A DNA stretch of 7,130 nucleotides from Candidatus Heimdallarchaeota archaeon (GCA_016839985.1 JAEOTG010000194.1:1-7130); one strand, 5' to 3'. Shown: positions 1 to 5,704, numbered from the stretch's first letter. Numbers and translations: made by a program. Notes: generated by a model from the sequence alone, not told the origin.

Positions 1-50
1 TAGCATTAAGTTCTGTTCTAAGAGTTGGTTTATTCTCTTCTTATTTTGTT

Positions 51-58
51 GTATATTT
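51..58 (-). promoter_or_regulatory. Weak TATA-like box reading leftward out of the window
   Basis: On the minus strand this reads AAATATAC. An ATG on the same strand lies at positions 6-4, at a distance that would fit a promoter followed by a leader of about 25 nt. The possible gene would have only two codons inside the window, so neither promoter nor gene can be confirmed. AT-rich sequence makes chance matches likely. Confidence 0.18.
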
Positions 59-77
59 TTCAAACAATTATTGGTAA

Positions 78-119
78 AGGAAATTATTGAATTAGATAAT
101 AATTCAATAGCTCTTTCCT
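78..119 (-). terminator. Long hairpin downstream of sdhB, possible 3' end structure
   Basis: A perfect 10-bp inverted repeat, TATTGAATTA (85-94) and TAATTCAATA (100-109), encloses the 5-nt loop GATAA. Outside it AGGAAA (78-83) pairs with TTTCCT (114-119), with a 1-nt and a 4-nt bulge between the two stems. It starts 7 bases beyond the sdhB stop codon. It could stabilise or define the 3' end of the sdhAB transcript. Archaeal termination usually relies on U-tracts rather than hairpins, and only short T-runs follow here, so the terminator role is inferred while the inverted repeat is certain. Confidence 0.4.
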
Positions 120-126
120 AAATTGA

Positions 127-894
127 TCATTCATCTTTTGACCACTTATCTCTTATTTGTTTAATAGCTGTACCTGGTTTAACTCCCTTTGGACACACTC
201 GATTACAAACAAAGAATTGCTCACAAGCAGGAACACCATCCTCATCCCATACTTTTTGTTTAATCTCTTGTCTATGTTCTTCTGATAATCGGTTGTCTGC
301 AATAAATCTATATCCCTTTGCGAGAGCTGATGGACCCAAATAATATTTCTTCTCTGCATTAACGGGACATGCCCAACATAGACCACACAAAATGCAGTAA
401 ACTAAGTTTTCTATGGATTTTGCAGCTTCAGAAGATTGGTGTGATTCAGGAGTTGTATCTTTCCATTCTCTTGCGAAATAAGGTTCCACTTCCTTGTAAA
501 ATTTCCAAAATGGTTCCATATCTACAATCAAATCTTGAATGATTTCCATATTAGGTAGAGGTTCGATGAGTATCTCATCTCCTTCATTCCAACCAATATG
601 ATCTCCAAAATTAAATTCAGGGAGTTTTACAGGTTTCTTTGATGTTTTAACAGAAGATACTTGTGTTCTGCAAGCAAGTTGAGGAGCTTTATCAACTGTC
701 AAGCCACATGAACCACAAATAGCTCCTCTGCATGAGTATCTGAATGCTAAAGATGAATCAAAATGATCTTGAATATAGAAAAGAGCTTCAAGAATAGTCA
801 TCCCTTTTCGATATGGAACTTCAAATTTCTCATATCTAGATTCAGTTTCATTGGATTTCTTTCTGTAAATTAGGAATTTATATACATCACTCAT
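127..894 (-). CDS. sdhB: Succinate dehydrogenase / fumarate reductase iron-sulfur subunit
   Basis: This 255-residue protein is the electron-transfer subunit that takes electrons from the FAD of SdhA through three Fe-S clusters. Residues 1 to about 110 are a plant-type ferredoxin domain with the [2Fe-2S] ligands C55, C60, C63 and C75. The C-terminal helical domain carries C167, C170, C173 and C176, then C224, C230 and C234, the last set with the usual spacing and the conserved CPKG ending. The first set reads CxxCxxCxxCP, one residue shorter than the usual CxxCxxCxxxCP, which is odd. The Trp pair and His that line the quinone site in E. coli SdhB are not present: VNAEKK follows the fourth Cys-Pro, and Glu follows C224. 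Length is normal for the family. The ATG overlaps the sdhA stop by one base, so translation is probably coupled. Whether it works as succinate dehydrogenase or fumarate reductase cannot be decided from sequence. Confidence 0.93.
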   Translation of the reverse strand: MSDVYKFLIYRKKSNETESRYEKFEVPYRKGMTILEALFYIQDHFDSSLAFRYSCRGAICGSCGLTVDKAPQLACRTQVSSVKTSKKPVKLPEFNFGDHIGWNEGDEILIEPLPNMEIIQDLIVDMEPFWKFYKEVEPYFAREWKDTTPESHQSSEAAKSIENLVYCILCGLCWACPVNAEKKYYLGPSALAKGYRFIADNRLSEEHRQEIKQKVWDEDGVPACEQFFVCNRVCPKGVKPGTAIKQIRDKWSKDE

Positions 895-2606
895 TAGTAA
901 ACACGCTCCATTACTTCAAATATTCCAAGCTTAACAGGTTTCATTTCTAACTCCAAACCTTCTTCAGTACGTGTAACCATCGAATGAACTAAGAATTCTT
1001 CATCATTACGTTCAGGGAAATCAATTCTTGAATGAGCTCCCCTACTCTCTTTTCTCCACAAAGCTGAATATGCAGTGACTTCTGCAATATCTAACATGTT
1101 CCTTAGTTCAAGCGTTCTAACTAAGCCAAAATTAAATTTCGTTTCCTTAGTTGGAAAATAAACGTTTTCAAATTCTTTTTGCAATTCACATAATTGTTCA
1201 TATGCTTTGTTTAACTCTACTTCTGTTCTGAAAACACCTACTTTTGAATCAAGAATAGATCCCATTGCATCTCTTATTTCAACTGGTTTTTTTCCATTGT
1301 TACTATCCCATTTTTTCAGGAGGTCTTCAATCGCATTAAAAACATCTTTTTCCCCTTGTTCTACATCTGTAATAGCTGGTGAATTAGGAAGACCTTTCTC
1401 AAGCAACAATCTTCCAATATATCGACCGAAGACAGCTGTTTCAAGTAAAGAATTCCCTCCAAGTCTATTGGCACCATGAACGGAAATACATGCAGTTTCT
1501 CCAATTGCATATAATCCTAATAATTCAGTTTCTCCAAAATCTCCTTCATATTTTGTTCCAACTCCTCCCATTGAATAGTGTTGACCTGGTTGAACTGGGA
1601 TTGGTTCTTCAATAGGGTCTACACCTGCAAATTGAATAGAAATCTCTCGAATTCCAGGAAGTCTCTCTTTGATTCTGTCTCCTCCTAAATGAGTAAGATC
1701 TAAATGAACATATGCATCCTCAAACCCCCTTCCTTCTTTCACTTCAATTTCAATTGCACGTGCAACAATATCTCTTGGAGCAAGCTCTTTTGCTTTAGGA
1801 GCAACATCCTCCATGAAACGTTCACCTTTATTATTGTAAAGAAGACCTCCTTCTCCTCTAGCACCTTCAGTAATTAGGATGTTAGTTCCATAAAGAGTTG
1901 TTGGATGGAATTGAACAAATTCACAATCCTGCATAGGGATTCCAACTCTAAAAGCAGCTGCTACACCATCCCCTGTGTTAATAATTGCGTTGGTTGAACG
2001 CTTGTATGTTCTTCCAAAACCACCAGTAGCTAGTATAACATAACCTGATCTAAAAATGATTAATTCTCCTGATCCCATATCAAGTGTAAGTATACCTGTA
2101 ATTTGTTCTTCAACTTTGATTAAATCAATAAGAAAATACTCATCAAAGAATTGCACGTTCTTGTGAATACACTGCTCATATAAAGTATGAAGAAGTGTAT
2201 GACCTGTTCTATCTCCTGCATAACAGGTTCGTGGAAAACCAGCTCCTCCAAATGGTCTTTGAGCAATTAAACCTGATTCTAATCGAGAAAAAGGTGCTCC
2301 CATACTTTCAAGCTCAATAACAATTTTTGGTGCTTCTTCACACATATACATAACTGCATCTTGATCAGCTAGATAATCCGAACCCTTCACAGTGTCATAA
2401 GCATGCTTCTCTGGTGAATCTTCTCTACCTTCTTCAGTATTTCCTAAGGAAGCGTTTATTCCTCCTTGAGCAGCACCAGAGTGACTGCGTACTGGATGTA
2501 CTTTGGAAACAACAGCAACATTGTAATTATCTGAAAGTTCAAGAGCTGCTCTTAATCCACTTAATCCTGCACCTACAACAACAACATCAAATTTCTCGAT
2601 TTTCAA
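894..2606 (-). CDS. sdhA: Succinate dehydrogenase / fumarate reductase flavoprotein subunit
   Basis: This 570-residue catalytic subunit interconverts succinate and fumarate with covalently bound FAD. The N-terminal dinucleotide-binding motif GAGLSG is at residues 12-17. The FAD-linking histidine is H42 in [10 protein letters not shown]. Substrate-site elements follow: H234 in QFHPT, the proton-transfer arginine R278 in [10 protein letters not shown], and H343 in HYSMGG, then the FAD-contacting [13 protein letters not shown]. The C-terminal signature RGAHSR is also present, so the enzyme looks complete and active. The start codon is TTG (2606-2604 on the minus strand). No ATG or GTG lies between it and the upstream in-frame stop at 2630-2628, and the start leaves the normal 11 residues before the FAD motif. 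It is first in a two-gene operon with sdhB. No membrane-anchor gene is visible in the window, so attachment to the membrane and use of quinone are inferred only from the family. Confidence 0.96.
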   Translation of the reverse strand: MKIEKFDVVVVGAGLSGLRAALELSDNYNVAVVSKVHPVRSHSGAAQGGINASLGNTEEGREDSPEKHAYDTVKGSDYLADQDAVMYMCEEAPKIVIELESMGAPFSRLESGLIAQRPFGGAGFPRTCYAGDRTGHTLLHTLYEQCIHKNVQFFDEYFLIDLIKVEEQITGILTLDMGSGELIIFRSGYVILATGGFGRTYKRSTNAIINTGDGVAAAFRVGIPMQDCEFVQFHPTTLYGTNILITEGARGEGGLLYNNKGERFMEDVAPKAKELAPRDIVARAIEIEVKEGRGFEDAYVHLDLTHLGGDRIKERLPGIREISIQFAGVDPIEEPIPVQPGQHYSMGGVGTKYEGDFGETELLGLYAIGETACISVHGANRLGGNSLLETAVFGRYIGRLLLEKGLPNSPAITDVEQGEKDVFNAIEDLLKKWDSNNGKKPVEIRDAMGSILDSKVGVFRTEVELNKAYEQLCELQKEFENVYFPTKETKFNFGLVRTLELRNMLDIAEVTAYSALWRKESRGAHSRIDFPERNDEEFLVHSMVTRTEEGLELEMKPVKLGIFEVMERVY

Positions 2607-2647
2607 TGTAATAACCTTGAAACAATTTTAGCCTTAAAGAGTTTAGC

Positions 2648-2655
2648 ATTATATA
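2648..2655 (-). promoter_or_regulatory. TATA box of the sdhA-sdhB operon
   Basis: The minus strand reads TATATAAT, preceded by an A/G-rich stretch (AAAGTTAA) in the BRE position. The box lies about 45 bp upstream of the TTG start of sdhA. Transcription starting about 25 bp downstream of the box would leave a leader of roughly 20 nt. The position and sequence suit an archaeal promoter; no experimental start site is known. Confidence 0.5.
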
Positions 2656-2749
2656 TTATTAACTTTCTGTCAAAAATATTCGCAAGTTTTTTTCTAGATG
2701 GATGTTCAGCCCTAATAAATGAAGAATTTAGAAGAACAAATCATCAATA

Positions 2750-2757
2750 CTTTTTAT
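2750..2757 (+). promoter_or_regulatory. Possible TATA box for the gene at 2796
   Basis: The sequence CTTTTTAT lies about 42 bp before the GTG start at 2796, which would give a leader of some 15-20 nt. It is a weaker match than the sdhA box. The two promoters face away from each other within the 189-bp divergent spacer (2607-2795), so a shared regulator could act on both; no clear operator was seen. Confidence 0.3.
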
Positions 2758-2795
2758 TACTGTTTTTGAAGTAGAAAGCATCTAGAACTTTTTTT

Positions 2796-3323
2796 GTGAA
2801 AAACATTAATAATCAAGATTCTTTTTATAGTATTTTGGTTGAAGTGCCTGAAAATAATGGGGGACAAAAAGCTAAAGAATTAGTTGATAACCTACAGAAA
2901 CTAGTTTCTCAAGCTTCTATTAATAGAATAAAAGGTGTTTTAGAGAACTACGTAAAGGAATGGGGAATAACTGCAGATGTTACTATCCCTACAAGAATAT
3001 CCTATCCAAAACCCATATTTTTCCTTATACAGGATATGGAAGAAATCCCTATGGAAATATTCGAATGGATAACAGCTTTCAGTAAGCATTATGATCTGAA
3101 ATATGTTAACTTGAAAGGAAACTTCTTTGCATTTTATTTATACAAGGATTTTGATAAAAGAAAAAAAACTGATGAGAAAGAGCCTTCATTATATGAAATA
3201 TATGAAAAAGAGAAGAAATCTATTATTGAGAGAGATAAATTAAGCGGAGAAAGTGTATACGATTATAAAATTCGAAAAGGATTAACTCCTCTTGTAAGTG
3301 GTGAAAGAGAATCAAAAGATTGA
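2796..3323 (+). CDS. Hypothetical protein, 175 residues
   Basis: I do not recognise this protein. It has no signal peptide, no membrane segment and no cysteines, so it is probably a soluble cytoplasmic protein. Residues about 10-115 look like a mixed alpha/beta fold: a strand (YSILVEV), a long amphipathic helix region (25-56), then hydrophobic strands (PIFFLIQ at 73-79; NFFAFYLY at 109-116) around the helical segment 85-100. Residues 118-175 are highly charged and rich in Lys and Glu, probably helical or disordered. The start is GTG, with no in-frame ATG until the second half of the first domain. It is divergent from sdhA and followed by a hairpin with a T-run at 3399-3422, so it is probably a single-gene transcript. 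Codon use matches its neighbours. Its position gives no reliable hint of function. Confidence 0.75.
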   Translation: MKNINNQDSFYSILVEVPENNGGQKAKELVDNLQKLVSQASINRIKGVLENYVKEWGITADVTIPTRISYPKPIFFLIQDMEEIPMEIFEWITAFSKHYDLKYVNLKGNFFAFYLYKDFDKRKKTDEKEPSLYEIYEKEKKSIIERDKLSGESVYDYKIRKGLTPLVSGERESKD

Positions 3324-3341
3324 AGGAACAAAATGCAAAAC

Positions 3342-3349
3342 TATAAATA
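3342..3349 (+). promoter_or_regulatory. TATA-like box after the hypothetical gene
   Basis: The sequence TATAAATA (context CTATAAATAG) begins 19 bases after the stop codon at 3321-3323. It is one of the best TATA matches in the window. A start about 25 bp downstream (around 3370) would produce a transcript that meets the hairpin and T-run at 3399-3422 after about 50 nt. No open reading frame of note lies in between. It may be a promoter for a very short RNA or a chance match. Confidence 0.3.
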
Positions 3350-3398
3350 GGGAATTATTGTACTCGCCAATTGTATATTCTTTAAAATTTCTCTGTTT

Positions 3399-3422
3399 AG
3401 GGACCTTAAAGCGTCCTTTTTT
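3399..3422 (+). terminator. Hairpin followed by a T-run
   Basis: AGGGAC (3399-3404) pairs with GTCCTT (3413-3418), with one G-T pair and an 8-nt loop. Six T residues (3417-3422) end the element. It sits about 75 bases after the stop of the gene at 2796-3323 and looks like an intrinsic terminator. In archaea the T-run is the more important part. Confidence 0.5.
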
Positions 3423-3454
3423 CTCTAGAGTATAATATTAAGGTAATGCAAAAG

Positions 3455-3464
3455 TTTATATAAG
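3455..3464 (+). promoter_or_regulatory. TATA-like box upstream of the putative RNA and TFB
   Basis: The sequence TTTATATAAG with AAAG just before it is a good archaeal TATA match. A start near 3485 would give a transcript running through the structured stretch 3541-3670 and on into the TFB gene as a leader of about 260 nt. The box at 3512 and the one at 3685 are alternative promoters for the same region. Confidence 0.35.
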
Positions 3465-3503
3465 AGAAGCGAAGGTTAAGAAAAATAGATACAGTCAGTT
3501 CAG

Positions 3504-3519
3504 CAGAAAAATTTAAAAA
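3504..3519 (+). promoter_or_regulatory. BRE plus TATA box for a candidate non-coding RNA
   Basis: CAGAAAAA followed by TTTAAAAA is a purine-rich BRE-like element next to a TATA box. The expected start, about 25 bp downstream, is near 3541. That is directly before the first inverted repeat at 3548, which is the reason for linking the box to the candidate RNA. Confidence 0.4.
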
Positions 3520-3540
3520 GGGTAAAACACCGGGCGCATT

Positions 3541-3670
3541 TGGTAAAATTCTCTGCTTTTTGTGGAGCTAAACATAAATAGTGGGGAGAATCTGCTTTCT
3601 AAGCACTTCTGATGGTTAGCAGAAACAAATAGATAACAGACTCAGAGAAACTCTAAGTAATGCATTACAA
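3541..3670 (+). ncRNA. Candidate structured RNA upstream of the TFB gene
   Basis: The 424-bp gap between the hypothetical gene and TFB holds no convincing reading frame. This part is somewhat richer in G+C than the spacer around it and can fold into several consecutive hairpins. ATTCTC (3548-3553) pairs with GAGAAT (3586-3591) and encloses a small GC-capped stem (3555-3568). CTGCT (3592-3596) pairs with AGCAG (3618-3622). ACTCAGAG (3640-3647) pairs with CTCTAAGT (3651-3658) with one mismatch and an AAA loop. A BRE/TATA pair sits the right distance upstream. I saw no conserved RNase P, SRP, 5S or tRNA motifs, so the family is unknown. It may instead be a long TFB leader or non-functional spacer. 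Confidence 0.3.
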
Positions 3671-3684
3671 TTATTTCCCACCCG

Positions 3685-3692
3685 TTTAAAAG
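3685..3692 (+). promoter_or_regulatory. TATA box of the TFB gene
   Basis: TTTAAAAG lies about 60 bp before the ATG at 3748. Transcription would start near 3713-3716 and give a leader of about 33 nt. That leader contains a purine-rich AAGGTAGGT sequence 8 bases before the start codon, which may serve for ribosome binding. Confidence 0.4.
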
Positions 3693-3747
3693 TTTAAACA
3701 AACTGATAGAAAATAAAAGAAAAATCTAACCAAAGGTAGGTAAAAGA

Positions 3748-4695
3748 ATGAGTGAAATACCAGATACTTCAACACATAGAGAAGAGGAAGAAGAAATTGA
3801 GTGTCCTGAATGTGGAAGTTTGGATGTAATTTTAGATGAGACAAGAGGGGAACACATCTGCAGAAATTGTGGAACAGTTGTGTCAGAAAAATTAATTGAT
3901 GATGGACCAGAATGGCGAGCTTTTACAGCTGAAGAAAGATCAAAAAGAAGCCGTGTTGGTTCTCCAACCACAATAACAATTCATGATAAAGGTCTTTCCA
4001 CGCAGATAGGATGGGAAGACCGCGACGTCTATGGGAAGAAACTTTCTCCTAAACGTCGAGCTCAAATCTATCGTCTCAGGAAATGGCAAATTCGTACTCG
4101 AGTTCATAGTTCTATTGATCGTAATTTAGCTTATGCTATGTCTGAATTAGACAGACTTTCTTCTCAATTGGGAATACCTCGCAGTGTTAATGAAACAGCT
4201 GCGAATATCTATCGTAAAGCTATTGAGAAACGATTAATTAGAGGTCGTTCAATAGAAGCAATGATTGGAGCTACAGCTTATGCTGGTGCTCGAATTCGTC
4301 GTGTTCCTCGAACACTTGATGAAATTGCCAGACATTCACGTATCTCTAAGAAAGAACTTGGTAGATGCTATAGATTAATAGTTCGAGAATTAGATATCAA
4401 GATTCCTTTAGCTAATCCTACAGATTATATTGTTCGTTTTGCAGCAGAATTGCGTTTAAGTGGAAGAACTGCACGAAAAGCTGTAGAACTACTTAATAGA
4501 GCAAAAGAACACAATCTAACTGCAGGAAAAGATCCAACTGGATTAGCAGCTGCTGCAATCTACATTGCAGGCATAACTGAGGGTGAAAGAAGAACCCAAA
4601 GAGAGATTGCTGAAACAGCAACAGTAACAGAAGTAACCGTAAGGAATCGTTACAAAGAATTAGTGCGAAAATTAAAAATAGAAGTAACTATCTAA
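3748..4695 (+). CDS. tfb: Transcription initiation factor B (TFB, TFIIB homologue)
   Basis: This 315-residue protein is the archaeal general transcription factor that binds the TBP-TATA complex, contacts the BRE and recruits RNA polymerase. After an acidic N-terminal run (EEEEEIE, 12-18), a zinc ribbon uses C19, C22, C38 and C41. The B-reader/linker region follows, with conserved GPEWRAFTAEE (53-63) and the SPTTITIHDKGLSTQIG stretch (72-88). Two cyclin repeats occupy about 115-205 and 215-312, the second with the RRTQREIA...TVRNRYKEL helix-turn-helix that recognises the BRE. Length and domain order are standard, so it is probably a functional, possibly the principal, TFB. About 24 of its roughly 40 arginines use CGN codons, whereas the neighbouring genes prefer AGA. 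A T-rich tract directly follows the stop. A single-cyclin paralogue lies about 100 bp downstream. Confidence 0.97.
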   Translation: MSEIPDTSTHREEEEEIECPECGSLDVILDETRGEHICRNCGTVVSEKLIDDGPEWRAFTAEERSKRSRVGSPTTITIHDKGLSTQIGWEDRDVYGKKLSPKRRAQIYRLRKWQIRTRVHSSIDRNLAYAMSELDRLSSQLGIPRSVNETAANIYRKAIEKRLIRGRSIEAMIGATAYAGARIRRVPRTLDEIARHSRISKKELGRCYRLIVRELDIKIPLANPTDYIVRFAAELRLSGRTARKAVELLNRAKEHNLTAGKDPTGLAAAAIYIAGITEGERRTQREIAETATVTEVTVRNRYKELVRKLKIEVTI

Positions 4696-4731
4696 CTTCT
4701 TCTTCTTATTTTTCTTTTTTATTTGCTTTTT
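4696..4731 (+). terminator. Pyrimidine/T-rich terminator tract after TFB
   Basis: Immediately after the stop codon the plus strand consists almost only of T and C, with T-runs of five and six (4708-4712, 4715-4720) and another five at 4727-4731. Oligo-T tracts without a hairpin are the usual archaeal intrinsic terminators, so TFB and the next gene are probably transcribed separately. Confidence 0.5.
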
Positions 4732-4759
4732 GTCCAGTTTTCGCTAATTTTTTCAACAT

Positions 4760-4767
4760 CTTTAAAT
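4760..4767 (+). promoter_or_regulatory. TATA box of the mini-TFB gene
   Basis: CTTTAAAT lies about 35 bp before the ATG at 4798. Initiation about 25 bp downstream of the box would fall at 4787-4791, leaving a leader of 10 nt or less. The mini-TFB mRNA may therefore be almost leaderless. This supports an independent promoter for the short gene. Confidence 0.4.
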
Positions 4768-4797
4768 GGATGATGAGATTTTCAGTTTTTGATAAAC

Positions 4798-5091
4798 ATG
4801 ACAGAAAAGAATCTAACAGAATATATAAGAGAGTTTAGCATGCCTTTAGAATTGAGAGAGAACACAATTATAACAGCTGAAAACTTAGCTAATCGAACAG
4901 AAGAGAAATTTTTGAATTCCGGAAAGAAACTGAAGGGAACAGCTGCTGCAATAATTTACATATCGGGGATTTTGGAAGATGATAGAAGAACACAAAAAGA
5001 AGTATCAAAAGTTGCTAATGTTCCTGAATCAACAATAAGAAACAGATATCTAGAAATCGTACGGTCACTTAAGATTAAGAAAGAAAAATAG
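4798..5091 (+). CDS. Single-cyclin-repeat TFB-like protein (mini-TFB)
   Basis: This 97-residue protein aligns without gaps to the second cyclin repeat of the TFB encoded just upstream: 35 of 63 residues are identical between TFB residues 249-311 and the C-terminal part here. The match covers GTAAAIIYISGI, the DDRRTQKEV stretch, and the helix-turn-helix end IRNRYLEIVRSLKI. The zinc ribbon, B-reader and first cyclin repeat are all missing. The remaining N-terminal part (LELRENTIITAENLANR) fits the first helices of the same repeat, so a complete single repeat is kept. A TTG nine bases upstream could also start it (100 residues), but the ATG is better placed. With its own TATA box and an intact frame it looks like a real gene and not a decaying fragment. 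In TFB this repeat reads the BRE; binding DNA without recruiting polymerase, and so acting as a regulator, is an inference. Confidence 0.8.
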   Translation: MTEKNLTEYIREFSMPLELRENTIITAENLANRTEEKFLNSGKKLKGTAAAIIYISGILEDDRRTQKEVSKVANVPESTIRNRYLEIVRSLKIKKEK

Positions 5092-5097
5092 GTTTTT
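5077..5097. terminator. Bidirectional T-run at the convergent gene ends
   Basis: Only 11 bp separate the stop of the mini-TFB gene from the stop of the convergent gene at 5103. The plus strand has five T residues at 5093-5097. The minus strand has TTTTTCTTTCTT over 5077-5088, inside the end of the mini-TFB gene. Each could end transcription of one gene, and the two transcripts probably overlap at their 3' ends. Confidence 0.35.
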
Positions 5098-5102
5098 CTA
5101 TC

Positions 5103-5600
5103 CTACCAGATGTCTCTAGATTGTGGAGGTCTTCCTGTTCTAGCTACGAATTTATTGTACTTTGCAGCTGTTTGATAAGAATCTACTAAACACCAGATTT
5201 GAATTGCTATAAGTGCAAGAATAAGTATGATAAACAACGGTAATGCCCACCATATTAACCAGAAAGCGCCTACACCTACCGCTATACCACCAACCATCAA
5301 TCCAAACAGAAATCCTAAACCTCTCCCAATCTTTCCAGCATACATCTGTCCTAAACCAGGTAATACGAACCAAGAAAGAAGAAGTGCAACAACTTCACTC
5401 TTATGAGGTAAATATGTCCGAGGAGGTTGGTAATAAGCAGTAGGTTGTTGATAAGGTCCAGAATGTGAAGGTTGTTGAACTTGAGGTTGATATTCAACTG
5501 ATTTAGTTACTCCCTTTTGAACTGAACCTAAGTTTGCTCCACAATGAGAACAAAAATTAACATTATCTTCTATCTCCATACCACAGTTTGCACAGAACAT
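5103..5600 (-). CDS. Zinc-ribbon and TM2-like membrane protein
   Basis: This 165-residue protein begins with a short zinc ribbon (MFCANCG; C3, C6, C17, C20; CxxC-x10-CxxC). A flexible linker rich in Gln, Pro and Tyr follows (about 37-65), then a hydrophobic domain. The segment KSEVVALLLSWFVLPGLGQMYAGK (67-90) resembles the first helix and turn of TM2-type domains, in which a Gly-rich GLGQ-x-Y-x-GK loop is typical. Two more hydrophobic segments follow at about 94-112 and 114-138, then a polar tail starting with VDSYQTAAKYN. The zinc ribbon and tail are probably cytoplasmic, but topology is not certain. Proteins of this architecture are common in archaea and bacteria and mostly have no assigned function. 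The ATG is preceded by AAGGAAAAAA, a possible ribosome-binding site. It is convergent with the mini-TFB gene and divergent from the glycyl-tRNA synthetase gene. Confidence 0.85.
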   Translation of the reverse strand: MFCANCGMEIEDNVNFCSHCGANLGSVQKGVTKSVEYQPQVQQPSHSGPYQQPTAYYQPPRTYLPHKSEVVALLLSWFVLPGLGQMYAGKIGRGLGFLFGLMVGGIAVGVGAFWLIWWALPLFIILILALIAIQIWCLVDSYQTAAKYNKFVARTGRPPQSRDIW

Positions 5601-5644
5601 TTTTTTCCTTTACTCACTATTTTCTATGCTAAAATAGCTTCTCA

Positions 5645-5654
5645 CTTTTATAAG
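5645..5654 (-). promoter_or_regulatory. TATA box of the zinc-ribbon/TM2 gene
   Basis: The minus strand reads CTTATAAAAG about 45 bp before the ATG at 5600, giving an expected leader near 24 nt. The box is nearly palindromic, so it could also direct transcription rightward toward the glycyl-tRNA synthetase gene, though with a longer leader of about 70 nt. Confidence 0.5.
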
Positions 5655-5704
5655 GATAACCAAATTAAAATCGTACAAACTATTATCTGGTCATTTTTCA
5701 AAGG

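Noticed and set aside
1207..1479. Open frame on the plus strand opposite sdhA
   Set aside because: It lies wholly inside sdhA on the other strand, and its translation has no recognisable motif; sdhA is certain here.
3657..3668. Perfect palindrome GTAATGCATTAC
   Set aside because: As an operator it would lie just before the tfb promoter, but a single 12-bp palindrome overlapping another hairpin arm in AT-rich spacer is not enough evidence by itself.
3541..3680. Known RNA family (RNase P, SRP, 5S rRNA, tRNA, box C/D or H/ACA guide)
   Set aside because: I searched by eye for RNase P core motifs, SRP loop motifs, a T-loop GGTTC.A.TCC, paired C and D boxes, and a hairpin plus ACA of the right size. 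The TGATGG and CTGA matches are about 90 nt apart, and the hairpin before ACA is too short.
3726..3971. Minus-strand open frame across the start of tfb
   Set aside because: It overlaps the zinc ribbon and B-reader region of tfb, which is strongly supported, and has no convincing start context or similarity.
4789..4797. TTG at 4789 as start of the mini-TFB gene
   Set aside because: The ATG at 4798 is three codons later, is a better start codon and fits the TATA box at 4760 with a very short leader. The extra residues add nothing conserved.
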